From NCBI GenBank assembly GCA_018433675.1, contig JAHDQS010000003.1, positions 1 through 64,000 on the forward strand: a stretch of DNA of 64,000 nt, in the 5' to 3' direction. Made by a program: the position numbers and the translations under genes. The stretch comes from Clostridia bacterium. GTDB taxonomy: Bacteria; Bacillota; Peptococcia; DRI-13; SM3-B62. This document shows positions 27,189 through 36,572 of the stretch, piece by piece. Within the stretch, counting starts at the first letter, position 1; each line of letters opens with the position of its first letter. Under the pieces are notes generated by a model. The model saw only the letters and a program-made list of their open reading frames with translations. It ran no database searches and was not told the DNA's origin.

Positions 27189-28775
27189 TCAATTATGTAT
27201 TAATTTAAAAAGCCGCAAGCCAAACCAATAAGAAATGCCAACTGCCATGACAACCAAAGCAACATAACCTGACTGTCCCAAAAGCCCTGCCGATTCAAAC
27301 CAGAATAGCCATAATTTCTTGCACAATATAAGAACAATAACAAGGGGAACATTGGCCAGTAACAGTCTAACAACCTTCCCACCATGTTTTTTCAAGGATA
27401 ACTCCAAAACCTTATCCAAAAAATATAGCATGAGCACAGCATTTATGAGCGCTCCAATCGCAGCGCCATAGCCTAAGCCGGCTGAACCAAGTTTAGCCGC
27501 CAGATAAAAATCCAGCGCAATATTCATCAGAGACGAGATTGTTAAGCAGATGAGAGGCTGTTTCATCTTCTCCACGGATAAAAACACCCTAATACCTATC
27601 TGTACAATACCTTGCCCGACAATAGCCAGAGCATACCCGGCCAAAATACCGGCAGTCACCTGCAGTGAAACAGCATCAAACGCTCCCCTCTTAAGCAGAA
27701 TCGTGACTACAGGGATCCGGAGAAGAAAAAAAACACAGGCTAAAGGAACCGTTATAATCAGCACGGCCCACAAAGACTTCAGCAATGTACCCTTAAACTC
27801 CGACTCCTGTCCTAACCCCCTTGATTTTGACAACGAGGGTAACGCCACGGTTCCAATGGCCAGAACAAAAACCCAAATGGGAAACTGCGCTACGCGGTAC
27901 GCATAATTCAAGGCCGCAACGCTCCCCGTCCCCAGTTGTGAAGCCAAATACCTTTCAACATACAAAACACTTTGCATAGTCAAAAGAACCAACAGGTACG
28001 GAAAAAACATTTTGAATACCTTCTGTAAATCCCTCCCCGTATTAGTCTCATCCGACAGCAATTCCGGGCCGATATCCTTCCTTCGTCCGGGAAAAATCCC
28101 TAGAATATAAATCGCCGCCCAAACCAACACTGCCATAACAAGAACCGCCGTCAAGATGGAAAAAGCAATAAATCGGGCCCCCTCAGTCAAAGAAAAGTGC
28201 CAAGCATAGCTGAAAATTATCCCGCCGAGAAAGACAAGATTAAACAACACAGGCCCGACCGCAGGAACAAAAAAGCGGTTAAAAACCTGCATTACCGCAG
28301 ACCCGATCGTAAAAATCGGATACAAAACAACGGCCGGTATCATGATATAAAACAAGCGCAGGCAAAGAAGACTCGTTTCGCCCGTAAAGCCTTTGCCCAG
28401 ACTTCCCGTTATCTCCCCGGCAAAAATGGCGAAAAGAATAACAAGAAATAAAGAAAGCAGGCCAAAAGCCTTCAAAGTGCCTTTAACCCCGGCATACAGC
28501 CTGGAAAAATCCTTATCTATGTACAGCTTGGAGAAGACCGGCACAGCGGCAACACCAACGGCAACAGCCAATAAATTGTTTCCCACCGTATCAGGGATAA
28601 AAAACGCAACCAATAAAGCGTCCGCCTGTGACGAAGTCCCTAAATATAAGGCAAAAAAGACCTCACGCAATAAGGCGACAACGGCCAATAATGAATTTAC
28701 AACCATTACAACACCGACGGCATTGCCGGAACGTTTTTTAACAAACTCAATCCCGGTAAAAAAATATGATTTCAA
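27189..28775 (-). CDS. MurJ/MviN-like MOP-superfamily flippase
   Basis: 528 residues, with about 13-14 membrane segments. The N-terminal NSLLAVVALLREVFFALYLG and SQADALLVAFFIPD motifs are those of MurJ/MviN-like lipid-linked glycan flippases. MurJ moves lipid II, but copies inside polysaccharide clusters usually move other polyprenyl-diphosphate glycans. Its place between the DPM1-like gene and the deacetylase suggests a cluster-specific substrate rather than peptidoglycan (inference). It is in addition to the PelG-like exporter of the same superfamily encoded upstream. Confidence 0.85.
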   Translation of the reverse strand: MKSYFFTGIEFVKKRSGNAVGVVMVVNSLLAVVALLREVFFALYLGTSSQADALLVAFFIPDTVGNNLLAVAVGVAAVPVFSKLYIDKDFSRLYAGVKGTLKAFGLLSLFLVILFAIFAGEITGSLGKGFTGETSLLCLRLFYIMIPAVVLYPIFTIGSAVMQVFNRFFVPAVGPVLFNLVFLGGIIFSYAWHFSLTEGARFIAFSILTAVLVMAVLVWAAIYILGIFPGRRKDIGPELLSDETNTGRDLQKVFKMFFPYLLVLLTMQSVLYVERYLASQLGTGSVAALNYAYRVAQFPIWVFVLAIGTVALPSLSKSRGLGQESEFKGTLLKSLWAVLIITVPLACVFFLLRIPVVTILLKRGAFDAVSLQVTAGILAGYALAIVGQGIVQIGIRVFLSVEKMKQPLICLTISSLMNIALDFYLAAKLGSAGLGYGAAIGALINAVLMLYFLDKVLELSLKKHGGKVVRLLLANVPLVIVLILCKKLWLFWFESAGLLGQSGYVALVVMAVGISYWFGLRLFKLIHN

Positions 28776-28825
28776 GCCCAGTTTCCCCGCCTTCTCCTAG
28801 TATTTGCCGCATATCGGCAACAACT

Positions 28826-29671
28826 TCACACCACATGCTCCGGGCATTCAACAGAGCTAATGATTTCCCCCAACGGAGCAAATTCAAATTCTTGCAAGAG
28901 CATTTCCAACTTCTCGAGGGTTGTCGATAAGTTGGAATAATGAGCAAAAGCGATATGCGGAGGCACCCGCAGCCTAGGCTGCTTTGTATCGGCTTCCCAA
29001 GGATGAATATATACCATGCCCGGTCTTTCCTTGTTTACCCTCCGTAAAGCCCGCTTAATCAATCCACCTGGCAAAGACCTCAGATAGAGCCCTCCGGCAA
29101 AGGGCAGATTTAGTCTGCCTACCCGCAGCACAGTCGAAGGGAATTCCACAAGCCTAAGAGTCCTGGAATTGATGACAGGGTGAAAAGGGAAATAAGGAGC
29201 GCCATTCATACCTGAAAGGGGCGTCCTAAAGGGTTGTACACTTGAATCACAAAGAAACCCTTCCTCCTCCAACACCTCAAGCATCCACAGAATTTTCCTC
29301 GATATGGACCAGGAGGCCGCCCTGTAATAGACCACCTTTTTTCCGGCAATTTGTTCAATAATCTCTCGCGATTCGCGCAAATCCCGGATGAATTCTTCCC
29401 TGGATAATCTGTTTACCATTTTGTGCCACATGCCATGAGAGCCTATTTCATGTCCCTTCTCCACACACTCCCTGACCAGTTTCGGGTGCTGTTTAGCTAC
29501 AGATCCTAGCACAAAAAACGTGGCCTTTGTCTCGTACTTGTCCAACATCTCCAGTATTTTTCTTGTGTTGTCTTCCACCCGACTCTCAAAGTTATCCCAA
29601 CATTCGGGAGAAAAATTAAAATCATTGCTCTGATACCAGTCTTCTACATCTATTGTCATCACGTTTTTCAA
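28826..29671 (-). CDS. polysaccharide deacetylase (CE4, DUF3473 type)
   Basis: This 281-residue NodB-homology deacetylase resembles those linked to exosortase-type exopolysaccharide clusters. The metal and catalytic motifs are MTIDVEDW, EIGSHGMWHK and the YYRAASWS segment. The C-terminal MVYIHPWE matches the DUF3473 region. There is no signal peptide, so it would act on a cytoplasmic or membrane-face intermediate. Partial deacetylation of N-acetylgalactosamine is a defining step in Pel maturation, which makes this enzyme a candidate for the PelA deacetylase function. That link is inferred from context. Confidence 0.88.
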   Translation of the reverse strand: MKNVMTIDVEDWYQSNDFNFSPECWDNFESRVEDNTRKILEMLDKYETKATFFVLGSVAKQHPKLVRECVEKGHEIGSHGMWHKMVNRLSREEFIRDLRESREIIEQIAGKKVVYYRAASWSISRKILWMLEVLEEEGFLCDSSVQPFRTPLSGMNGAPYFPFHPVINSRTLRLVEFPSTVLRVGRLNLPFAGGLYLRSLPGGLIKRALRRVNKERPGMVYIHPWEADTKQPRLRVPPHIAFAHYSNLSTTLEKLEMLLQEFEFAPLGEIISSVECPEHVV

Positions 29672-29686
29672 ATCCTTAACCCTCCC

Positions 29687-30853
29687 CTACCTTGCAAAAA
29701 ACCGCCTCCACATCGATCTGTCAAACAAATAACGCAGACAGGCCAACGCAAACCCCCATACGGGCAGCAAATCTTCATAAGAAACAATGTCGTTGTAAAG
29801 TCCTTGCTTCTTTCCGCTAAAAAACGGCGGGTCCAGAGCAAACCTTTCTTTATTCGTCAGAAAATGCAGGATATCCCCCGGCAAAAGCCAACGACACCTA
29901 ACCCCGGTCTCATACCTTAGTACTTCTTCACAATCGCCCTCCACAGCCAAAAGATACAACAGCCAGGGAAAATCAACACCTGATAGGATTGAAAGCTGCA
30001 GCGAGTTCCAGAACCTAGGGTTTATTTCCATGAATTTATATTTACCCTCTTTCTTATCGTACATAAACTCAACCTCGGCAATTCCCCACCAATCCAAGCG
30101 GGTCATCAAGTCCTGGGCCTGCTTCAGCAATTCGGGGAAAAATACACTTTCCTGCACAGTGCTGGGCCCCATCTTGGTAGGAAAATGTCGCAGTTCCTTT
30201 TGTACAAACCCGGCTTTTAACTTACTATCCTTCCCCAACAAAAGGCAGACATCATAGCGTTCACCGGGCTCCATGTATTCCTGCACCAGCGGAAGGGGGT
30301 AAGTCTTGTGAACCGCTAAATAAGTCTCCCTGAAATCCCCTTTACACTCCACAACCCTAATACCCCGCGAACCTGAACTTTTTCTCGGCTTAATAACCAC
30401 CGGAAATTCCAACTCCTGGCACACCGTCTCCAGTTCCTCTAGGCTGGTTATCATCCGGGTTTTTGGGCAATCCAGCCCCGCTTCCCTTGCCGCTGACACA
30501 GCCAGTCCCTTATCTGCCGCAAGTCTATAACTTTCAGTGGAGGGTAAAGGAATAATGGTGTATTGCTCCAATTCAGCACGGTTTTCTGCAACAATATCCA
30601 GCGTGGCATCATCCATAGGCAACAACAAATCAAACTTTTCCTCACGCAGAGTTTGAAGCAGCCAATCGTAAAATTCCGCAGGCTTATCAATAGGAGAAGG
30701 ATACACCAGCGAATCTTTACAGTATTTTGAAAAGAAGGTGGGATTGAACCTTGTCTCCTCCGCCGCAGTTACCCTTATCCCCTTCTTCCCCAAAGAACGG
30801 GTTGCCGCCAATGCTTTTCTTTGCTGGGCATCGGTTATTAGTACTCTTTTCAT
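29687..30853 (-). CDS. ATP-grasp family ligase
   Basis: 388 residues. An N-terminal pre-ATP-grasp domain (MKRVLITDAQQRKALAA) is followed by ATP-binding FPVVIKPRKSSGSRGI and metal-binding residues in EVEFMYDKK and FMEINPRFWNS. Such proteins join a carboxylate to an amine or thiol through an acyl-phosphate and are common in polysaccharide clusters, where they may add amino-acid substituents. The substrate is unknown. Its 5' end overlaps the preceding membrane protein gene by four bases, showing translational coupling. Confidence 0.85.
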   Translation of the reverse strand: MKRVLITDAQQRKALAATRSLGKKGIRVTAAEETRFNPTFFSKYCKDSLVYPSPIDKPAEFYDWLLQTLREEKFDLLLPMDDATLDIVAENRAELEQYTIIPLPSTESYRLAADKGLAVSAAREAGLDCPKTRMITSLEELETVCQELEFPVVIKPRKSSGSRGIRVVECKGDFRETYLAVHKTYPLPLVQEYMEPGERYDVCLLLGKDSKLKAGFVQKELRHFPTKMGPSTVQESVFFPELLKQAQDLMTRLDWWGIAEVEFMYDKKEGKYKFMEINPRFWNSLQLSILSGVDFPWLLYLLAVEGDCEEVLRYETGVRCRWLLPGDILHFLTNKERFALDPPFFSGKKQGLYNDIVSYEDLLPVWGFALACLRYLFDRSMWRRFFAR

Positions 30854-32943
30854 ATTGCTTCCCTTTCCTGTTCTGCAGAACGGGCTTCTTCATTGAAAAT
30901 ATAGTAAATTCTCAAAGAATCATCCTCATAGTATATTTCGGTATCCGGAAATGATTTTCTATATTCCTCCATTATTTTTACGGCTTTTGCTTCAAGAATA
31001 AACCTTTGCTCCGGGGTCTTGTAGTACTGGGAGTAAGGATCATCTCCTTCGGGTTCTAACTCTAATTCTGAAACCGATAAGGAGACCTCTTTTTCTGAAT
31101 AAAACGGCCTCTTTTCTGTAAAAACAAAAATATGCTGTGTGGAGTAATCTTCTCTAAAATCAATGATCTCATCCTCTTGGTTATCATACTCCTGAACAAA
31201 CCTGATTAAATCTGAATGATAGCCCATCCCCAGGGCTTGCGACAGCTGTTCCTGAGGCCCTACGATCGTCCAGTCAAGAGCAGGAAAATCATCCTTTATT
31301 TTTAAATAATTTTCTGCACAAGCGTCGTACTCTTCCGCCCCAAAATACAACTCACGGGGAGGATAATAATAAATACTCATCAAACACAATGTTAATATGA
31401 TTCCTCCCGTCAGTAATCCTTTAAATCCCTTTTCTATAAAGCTTATTGCGCGTTTAAAAATGGTTTCCAGCAAGTGAAAGCATAAGACATAGTACGTCGC
31501 CAGCATCATAGTAAAAAATGCACCCGTTCTATCTGCTCCACTAATAATACTTAAGCCTAAAGAAGCCGCAACATAAAGAATAAGCATCATATTTGTCGAG
31601 AACAAAATGGCAAAGAAAGCTATTTTACTGCTATTATCCTGTATCCTCTTCCTTCCAACCAATAAATACAAAGACCCTATCACAAACAATGGTATTACAA
31701 CCCTCATAAAGGGATTTTCTAAAGCAAATACAGCATTTAAGACTTCACCTAAATCAGCAATAAAACCAAAACCACCCATACCTTCTCTTGCAAAATCAGC
31801 GGAAGACTGGTGGAATTTACCGACCAGCAAGTAGCCGAGACATAAAGGAAGCGAAGAAAAAAGACCGGCCAATAACCCATATTTAAATAGATTAACCATC
31901 ACCTCTACTTTTATCTTTCTATACAATATTGCTCCCAGAAGCATTACTGCTGCCCAAAGAAGCAAATACACAGCTGCGTAAGAATGAATAAAAAGGCAGC
32001 ACGCCAAAGCCTCTATAAATAGAAAAAGATGCACTTTTTCCCGACCGCTGATATACATCCAAAAAAAGTATAGACCCGGAAGGACAAAAATAGCTGCAAA
32101 TTCTTGAGGTAAAGCGGACGTATGCCTTAAAACCAAGGATGGAAGCTCAGTAGCAATTAGTCCATAAACAACAAGGCCCAACAGCGCAGCTCGCCTGTTT
32201 TTTGTCATTTTAAAGGAAAAATAGTACACCGACAAAACAAGCAGTGACCCAGCAATCCCTCCCATATATCTCAGTATCCAATAAGGATCTATGAAGGAGA
32301 GCTTTGTGAATGTCGACAAAACTGCATGGTAACCATAAGGGTATACACCGTCATAGTATATCTGGTTCAATCCTAAATATTTAGTCCAAATCAAATGCAA
32401 ATAAACATCACTGTAAAAGTAAGCAGCATGAAAAATCGCCGGTTTTAACCTGAGGTAAGCCGCCGCTGTGGCTGCGGCAAAAGGAAACAATCCGAAAAAG
32501 GGCGCAAGAAAGAATCCCTTTATCCCTGCCTTGAGCCGGTCATTCAATTTCCCCAGCATCACCTTTGCACGATAATAAAAACCGCGTAAAAACCCGGATT
32601 CTTTTTCAGAAGCATCCAGAATACTGACAACTAACCCCATGCCAAAGGCATCCAGCACAGCCAGCCAGGATTTACCCCTATACCTGATATATAGGACGTA
32701 TACCGCAAAATATGCCAATAAAAGAGAAAATATATCGTATAGCCTTAAAAACACTAAAATATGAACGATAACTATGGTCAGCAAGACACTGTGAATGAGG
32801 CTGATAAAAACCTTATCTAGAAGGGTATTGTTGTCATTCTCAAAACGAATAGCCCGCATAGGCAGCAGAATAAAAAACAAAACGAAAACAAACGCCACCT
32901 TAAAAAGCATCCACAGATCAAAAACAATATCCATTAACAGCAC
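30850..32943 (-). CDS. large multi-pass membrane protein, GT-C-like (paralogue A)
   Basis: A 697-residue polytopic protein with 12 or more membrane segments and a soluble C-terminal domain of about 150 residues. It contains SDVYLHLIWTKY and YYDGVYPYGYHA just after a membrane segment. An acidic loop of this kind is where GT-C glycosyltransferases hold the catalytic Asp. It is paralogous to the next gene upstream: the same motifs are conserved there (SDAYVTLAWMKY, FHDGIYPQGFH), as is the C-terminal YEDDSLRIYYI. I infer use of a polyprenyl-phosphate sugar made by the DPM1-like enzyme. No named family is certain. It overlaps both neighbours. Confidence 0.7.
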   Translation of the reverse strand: MLLMDIVFDLWMLFKVAFVFVLFFILLPMRAIRFENDNNTLLDKVFISLIHSVLLTIVIVHILVFLRLYDIFSLLLAYFAVYVLYIRYRGKSWLAVLDAFGMGLVVSILDASEKESGFLRGFYYRAKVMLGKLNDRLKAGIKGFFLAPFFGLFPFAAATAAAYLRLKPAIFHAAYFYSDVYLHLIWTKYLGLNQIYYDGVYPYGYHAVLSTFTKLSFIDPYWILRYMGGIAGSLLVLSVYYFSFKMTKNRRAALLGLVVYGLIATELPSLVLRHTSALPQEFAAIFVLPGLYFFWMYISGREKVHLFLFIEALACCLFIHSYAAVYLLLWAAVMLLGAILYRKIKVEVMVNLFKYGLLAGLFSSLPLCLGYLLVGKFHQSSADFAREGMGGFGFIADLGEVLNAVFALENPFMRVVIPLFVIGSLYLLVGRKRIQDNSSKIAFFAILFSTNMMLILYVAASLGLSIISGADRTGAFFTMMLATYYVLCFHLLETIFKRAISFIEKGFKGLLTGGIILTLCLMSIYYYPPRELYFGAEEYDACAENYLKIKDDFPALDWTIVGPQEQLSQALGMGYHSDLIRFVQEYDNQEDEIIDFREDYSTQHIFVFTEKRPFYSEKEVSLSVSELELEPEGDDPYSQYYKTPEQRFILEAKAVKIMEEYRKSFPDTEIYYEDDSLRIYYIFNEEARSAEQEREAI

Positions 32944-34946
32944 CCCCGATAATTCCGCACCATTTGGGGGCTCAGAAATAATCCCCCCCAGAGCTGCTCG
33001 CGTCGCTCTTCTTTAGATTGCGGCTGGTGGATATGCCATATTTTCAAATTATCGTCCTCATAATAAACGCTGATGTTGTCGTGCTTTTGACAGTAAAGAA
33101 AGAGCCATTCCTCCAGCACTTCCATTTCCTTTATGCGCCTTTCATATATTTCACGCATACTCTCAAATTCGGTATCAAACACTTTCTTTTCCTGATAGAT
33201 AAAAATGTCAGGTGTTTCTAAAACCACATTTTCTCCATTCTCTATGCTGTATAGTTCTTCCGTTTCCGGATCATACCAACTGAGCCAATCCTGCATCATT
33301 AAATGATACCCTGTCCCTAAGACCATGGCATACCCTTCCTCCTGGGAGACTATCATCCACTCGGTAGGACGAAAACCATTCCTGATACGCAAATATTGCT
33401 CTACCGCAGAATCATAATCCATCTTGTAGGGTATGATGGGTACCGGTCGCAGAAACACAACCAATGAAGCCAAAAGACCAAAAGATACCAATACCTCCGG
33501 CACCCTGTCTTTATAAAATGAAAGCACGCTACTTACAACATGGTATCCCATCCCGATTAGAACCGGAATCATCAACGCCCATAGTGTTCCGGAGCGGCTG
33601 GCAATCACCGTACTATTTGTTATCACTCCCCCATAACGGTAAAGACAAAAGGTTGCAACACCCAATAAGGCAAGATAAATGTAGGCTTGTTTTTCCCGCA
33701 TGGAACGTCTGTTAAACATGAAATACAGCATCATCAGGACAATCGCCGCCAATGCAAAGTAATCCGTTACAATGAGCGCTGGGATACTGAATGTGCTTTG
33801 GCTTATCAAATAATCGGCAGAAGAACCGTGGAAATCCTTACCCATCAACATGCCAATCGCGAGGGGCAGCAGGGCTAACATTACAGTGCCCATTCCCATC
33901 AAACAAAGGTTTAATACTTTTTTGAAAATACCCTTACTTCGCAAAAGAGGCACCGTTAGTATTGCGATAAAAACACACAGTCCGGCAAAGGCAAAAGCAA
34001 CAGTATGCACGAGCCCCATCACGCCCAACGCCGCGGAGGCTATCCAAAAATCCTCTTTCTCCCCTTGCCTCAGGTAACTCAGTAAATAATAAATAAACGG
34101 GAAGATAAAAATAAAGGCAAACTCCTGTGAATTAGTTGAAGCCTGCCGTACCCAATCCAGATGCAGGTACATACCCAAGATGCCGAAGACACCCCCGGAT
34201 AAAATTCCGGGCATCCTACGTTTGGTCAAACCGGACACCAAACAATAAATCGCCAGAGTGGTAATAACCCCATTCAAAGGCCCTGTATACCTTAAAACAT
34301 ATAAGGCATCAATGCTGGTAAACTTATGGATAACGGCAAGTATAATATGGAACCCCTGGGGGTAAATACCGTCATGAAACAAAATCCTTCTGTTAATGTA
34401 TTTCATCCAGGCTAAGGTCACATAAGCGTCGGACATGGCAGGCGCAGCATGGATAAAGGCATCGAGAAAACGCAAATACGCCGAATAAATAAGCATTACC
34501 GCAAACAAAAGCGTGGTTCCTGCCGCGGTAAAACCACCAAAGCAGCATCGTATCAGGCGATGGCAGCTTAACTTGAAATGATTAAGCCATCCCTTCAGAG
34601 CGTTTTTCAGGCCGCGTCTTCCTTCGGCATATTCAAAGATCCTGAGCTGCACATGAGACAACAGGTCATCCCATCCCTCCAGAGAGTTCCTTTTTATAAA
34701 GCTGTAAAGAAACATGACTATAAAAATAGCCAGCAGCGCCAAGAGTTCAAATAATTTAAGGAGTACAAGGAGATAACCTAAGATAATCAACAACACAGTT
34801 ATTTTGATATAATTCCTTGCCGCCCTATCGGTATATCCACCGTCCTGCCTGGTAAAAATAAGTCTGGGAATCACCAGAAAAACCAGTAAATATGCAATGG
34901 CATAACTCAAAATGTGAATTGCTTGATTATCAAAAGCAGCATACAT
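32934..34946 (-). CDS. large multi-pass membrane protein, GT-C-like (paralogue B)
   Basis: This 670-residue paralogue of the following gene has the same layout: N-terminal membrane pair, short cytoplasmic loop, about ten further membrane segments and a soluble tail ending in an EDDNLKIWHI motif. The aligned loop SDAYVTLAWMKY...FHDGIYPQGFH is well conserved between the two copies. They overlap by 10 bp and probably arose by tandem duplication with later divergence. Two enzymes of this kind would suit a repeating unit with two externally added sugars, or a transferase plus a ligase (inference). Confidence 0.7.
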   Translation of the reverse strand: MYAAFDNQAIHILSYAIAYLLVFLVIPRLIFTRQDGGYTDRAARNYIKITVLLIILGYLLVLLKLFELLALLAIFIVMFLYSFIKRNSLEGWDDLLSHVQLRIFEYAEGRRGLKNALKGWLNHFKLSCHRLIRCCFGGFTAAGTTLLFAVMLIYSAYLRFLDAFIHAAPAMSDAYVTLAWMKYINRRILFHDGIYPQGFHIILAVIHKFTSIDALYVLRYTGPLNGVITTLAIYCLVSGLTKRRMPGILSGGVFGILGMYLHLDWVRQASTNSQEFAFIFIFPFIYYLLSYLRQGEKEDFWIASAALGVMGLVHTVAFAFAGLCVFIAILTVPLLRSKGIFKKVLNLCLMGMGTVMLALLPLAIGMLMGKDFHGSSADYLISQSTFSIPALIVTDYFALAAIVLMMLYFMFNRRSMREKQAYIYLALLGVATFCLYRYGGVITNSTVIASRSGTLWALMIPVLIGMGYHVVSSVLSFYKDRVPEVLVSFGLLASLVVFLRPVPIIPYKMDYDSAVEQYLRIRNGFRPTEWMIVSQEEGYAMVLGTGYHLMMQDWLSWYDPETEELYSIENGENVVLETPDIFIYQEKKVFDTEFESMREIYERRIKEMEVLEEWLFLYCQKHDNISVYYEDDNLKIWHIHQPQSKEERREQLWGGLFLSPQMVRNYRGCC

Positions 34947-34961
34947 CAGCGGTATTCCTCC

Positions 34962-36572
34962 TTAAGAAGCAGCATACAGGTAATAATCAAGCTTACCCAA
35001 CACCTTCCGGACATACTTTGTGGAAAACGCCAAAAAAATGATTGCACCCGCTAAAAGCCCGAAAACAGCAAAATAGTAGTCAAACCAACGACTCAAGGCA
35101 AATCCCACGATGAAATTACCGAGCAAGGCCGGGCCAATACTACGCAGAGCCATTTCCGGTTGAGACACGACAAACAAAATGAGGGCATTCATCAACGCCA
35201 CGCTCAATACAGCATAAGCCAATAACGCAACAATAAAAACCATTCTTATTTTACCGACGTTTATCAACTTGAATTTTTCTGCGAAAATAAGGAAATTCCC
35301 CAGATACCCTACTCCCCAGTAAATCAACAAGGCACTAGCTATGGAAATAAGAACTACTAATACCATTCTTTTGTAATAGAGTTTAAGGTACAGTCGGGAC
35401 AAAAGATGTGTATCCCGGCTCATAAATTCCCTTTGGTATGCCTCCAGATTAATCGTCAACTCACTTACAACCACCTCGACAAACCCCATCGGCAAGATTA
35501 GCGCAAACAAAGCCAAATCAAGCCCCAACTCATAAGTGCCCCTGAACCAGATTATATAGGGCATATACATGTTGTTGGTAGACCAAGCAACGATCCTATC
35601 CAAAAACAGAAAGGTAAAATACAAAATGCCATATGAGAAATACGGCAATGTGGTGTAAATGGTAATGGAAGTTCTGGGCAAGGCGGGAACAATCCCTCTT
35701 TCCATTTTCTTTTCAGCTGCGGAAAAAAAGTAAACTGACAATATTATCGACATTAAAGATACTACGCTTAAAGCAATGGCTTGGGCAAAAATGATATTCA
35801 TCTCCAGCAGGCCAAAAAACACAAAAACGAATCCAATCCCGGCAACCAGCAATAATGAAAAAACCAATTCCTTTTTCAAGACATACATAACTGTCACCGA
35901 AAGCCAGATAGCACTCAAAAAGAAAAAATACAAAAGAACGATGTTGCTTACTCGACTGGGGAACACGCCGAAAAAGAGATTAAATACCATAAATACCGCT
36001 GAAATAGCAAGACAAATCACAAAACCTGCCTTGATAAACTTAAAAGTAATCTTACGTGCCATATTATAATAACTTTGGCCTATATAGAAAAAGCCCCTCC
36101 TGGCAATGGCTTGCATGAAGCCACCCGCCACCATGAAGCTCATGACTGTACCAATCGCAATTCCCGTGGCTAATTCCAGTGATAAATACTCGTAAGACCA
36201 CAGTGAATATTCAAGTATCAGCATTGAAAAGATAGAAATCGCCATGGGGAAAGCAAACACCGTACCCCTTAGAAAGCTTCGTCCAACCATTAGCAAGTAC
36301 AATAGCGGGCTTAACCTTTCCCCTTTTTGAAATGAACCTGCCACAACTCCCTTATGAGCAAGTTCCCAGAGCTCCGAAGCCAAAGAAAACACATTTTCGG
36401 CACCGTACTCCTCTGCCGCCCTATTGTCGTTCCAGCCCTTCGCCTCCAGAATAGCTGTTATTTCATAACGATCAAGGGGTTGTCCGCGATTTTGCAGTGT
36501 TTCATTTAATAAATCCTCGATTTTTTTACCGCGTTCTCTTTGTTCTCCATCGCCAGTAAACCTCTTGCTCAC
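34962..36572 (-). CDS. pelG: PelG-like exopolysaccharide exporter (MOP superfamily)
   Basis: 536 residues: a soluble, charged N-terminus of about 90 residues, then about 12 membrane segments. Similarity to PelG, the inner-membrane carrier of Pel polymer, is seen in the ARRGFFYIGQSYYNMA region, the LFLDRIVAWS segment and FRGTYELGLDLALFALILP. The N-terminal extension is absent from the shorter Pseudomonas PelG. The gene is two genes from the PelF-like transferase, the expected partner. It overlaps the coiled-coil gene upstream by four bases. Alternative: a divergent MOP exporter of another exopolysaccharide. Confidence 0.65.
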   Translation of the reverse strand: MSKRFTGDGEQRERGKKIEDLLNETLQNRGQPLDRYEITAILEAKGWNDNRAAEEYGAENVFSLASELWELAHKGVVAGSFQKGERLSPLLYLLMVGRSFLRGTVFAFPMAISIFSMLILEYSLWSYEYLSLELATGIAIGTVMSFMVAGGFMQAIARRGFFYIGQSYYNMARKITFKFIKAGFVICLAISAVFMVFNLFFGVFPSRVSNIVLLYFFFLSAIWLSVTVMYVLKKELVFSLLLVAGIGFVFVFFGLLEMNIIFAQAIALSVVSLMSIILSVYFFSAAEKKMERGIVPALPRTSITIYTTLPYFSYGILYFTFLFLDRIVAWSTNNMYMPYIIWFRGTYELGLDLALFALILPMGFVEVVVSELTINLEAYQREFMSRDTHLLSRLYLKLYYKRMVLVVLISIASALLIYWGVGYLGNFLIFAEKFKLINVGKIRMVFIVALLAYAVLSVALMNALILFVVSQPEMALRSIGPALLGNFIVGFALSRWFDYYFAVFGLLAGAIIFLAFSTKYVRKVLGKLDYYLYAAS

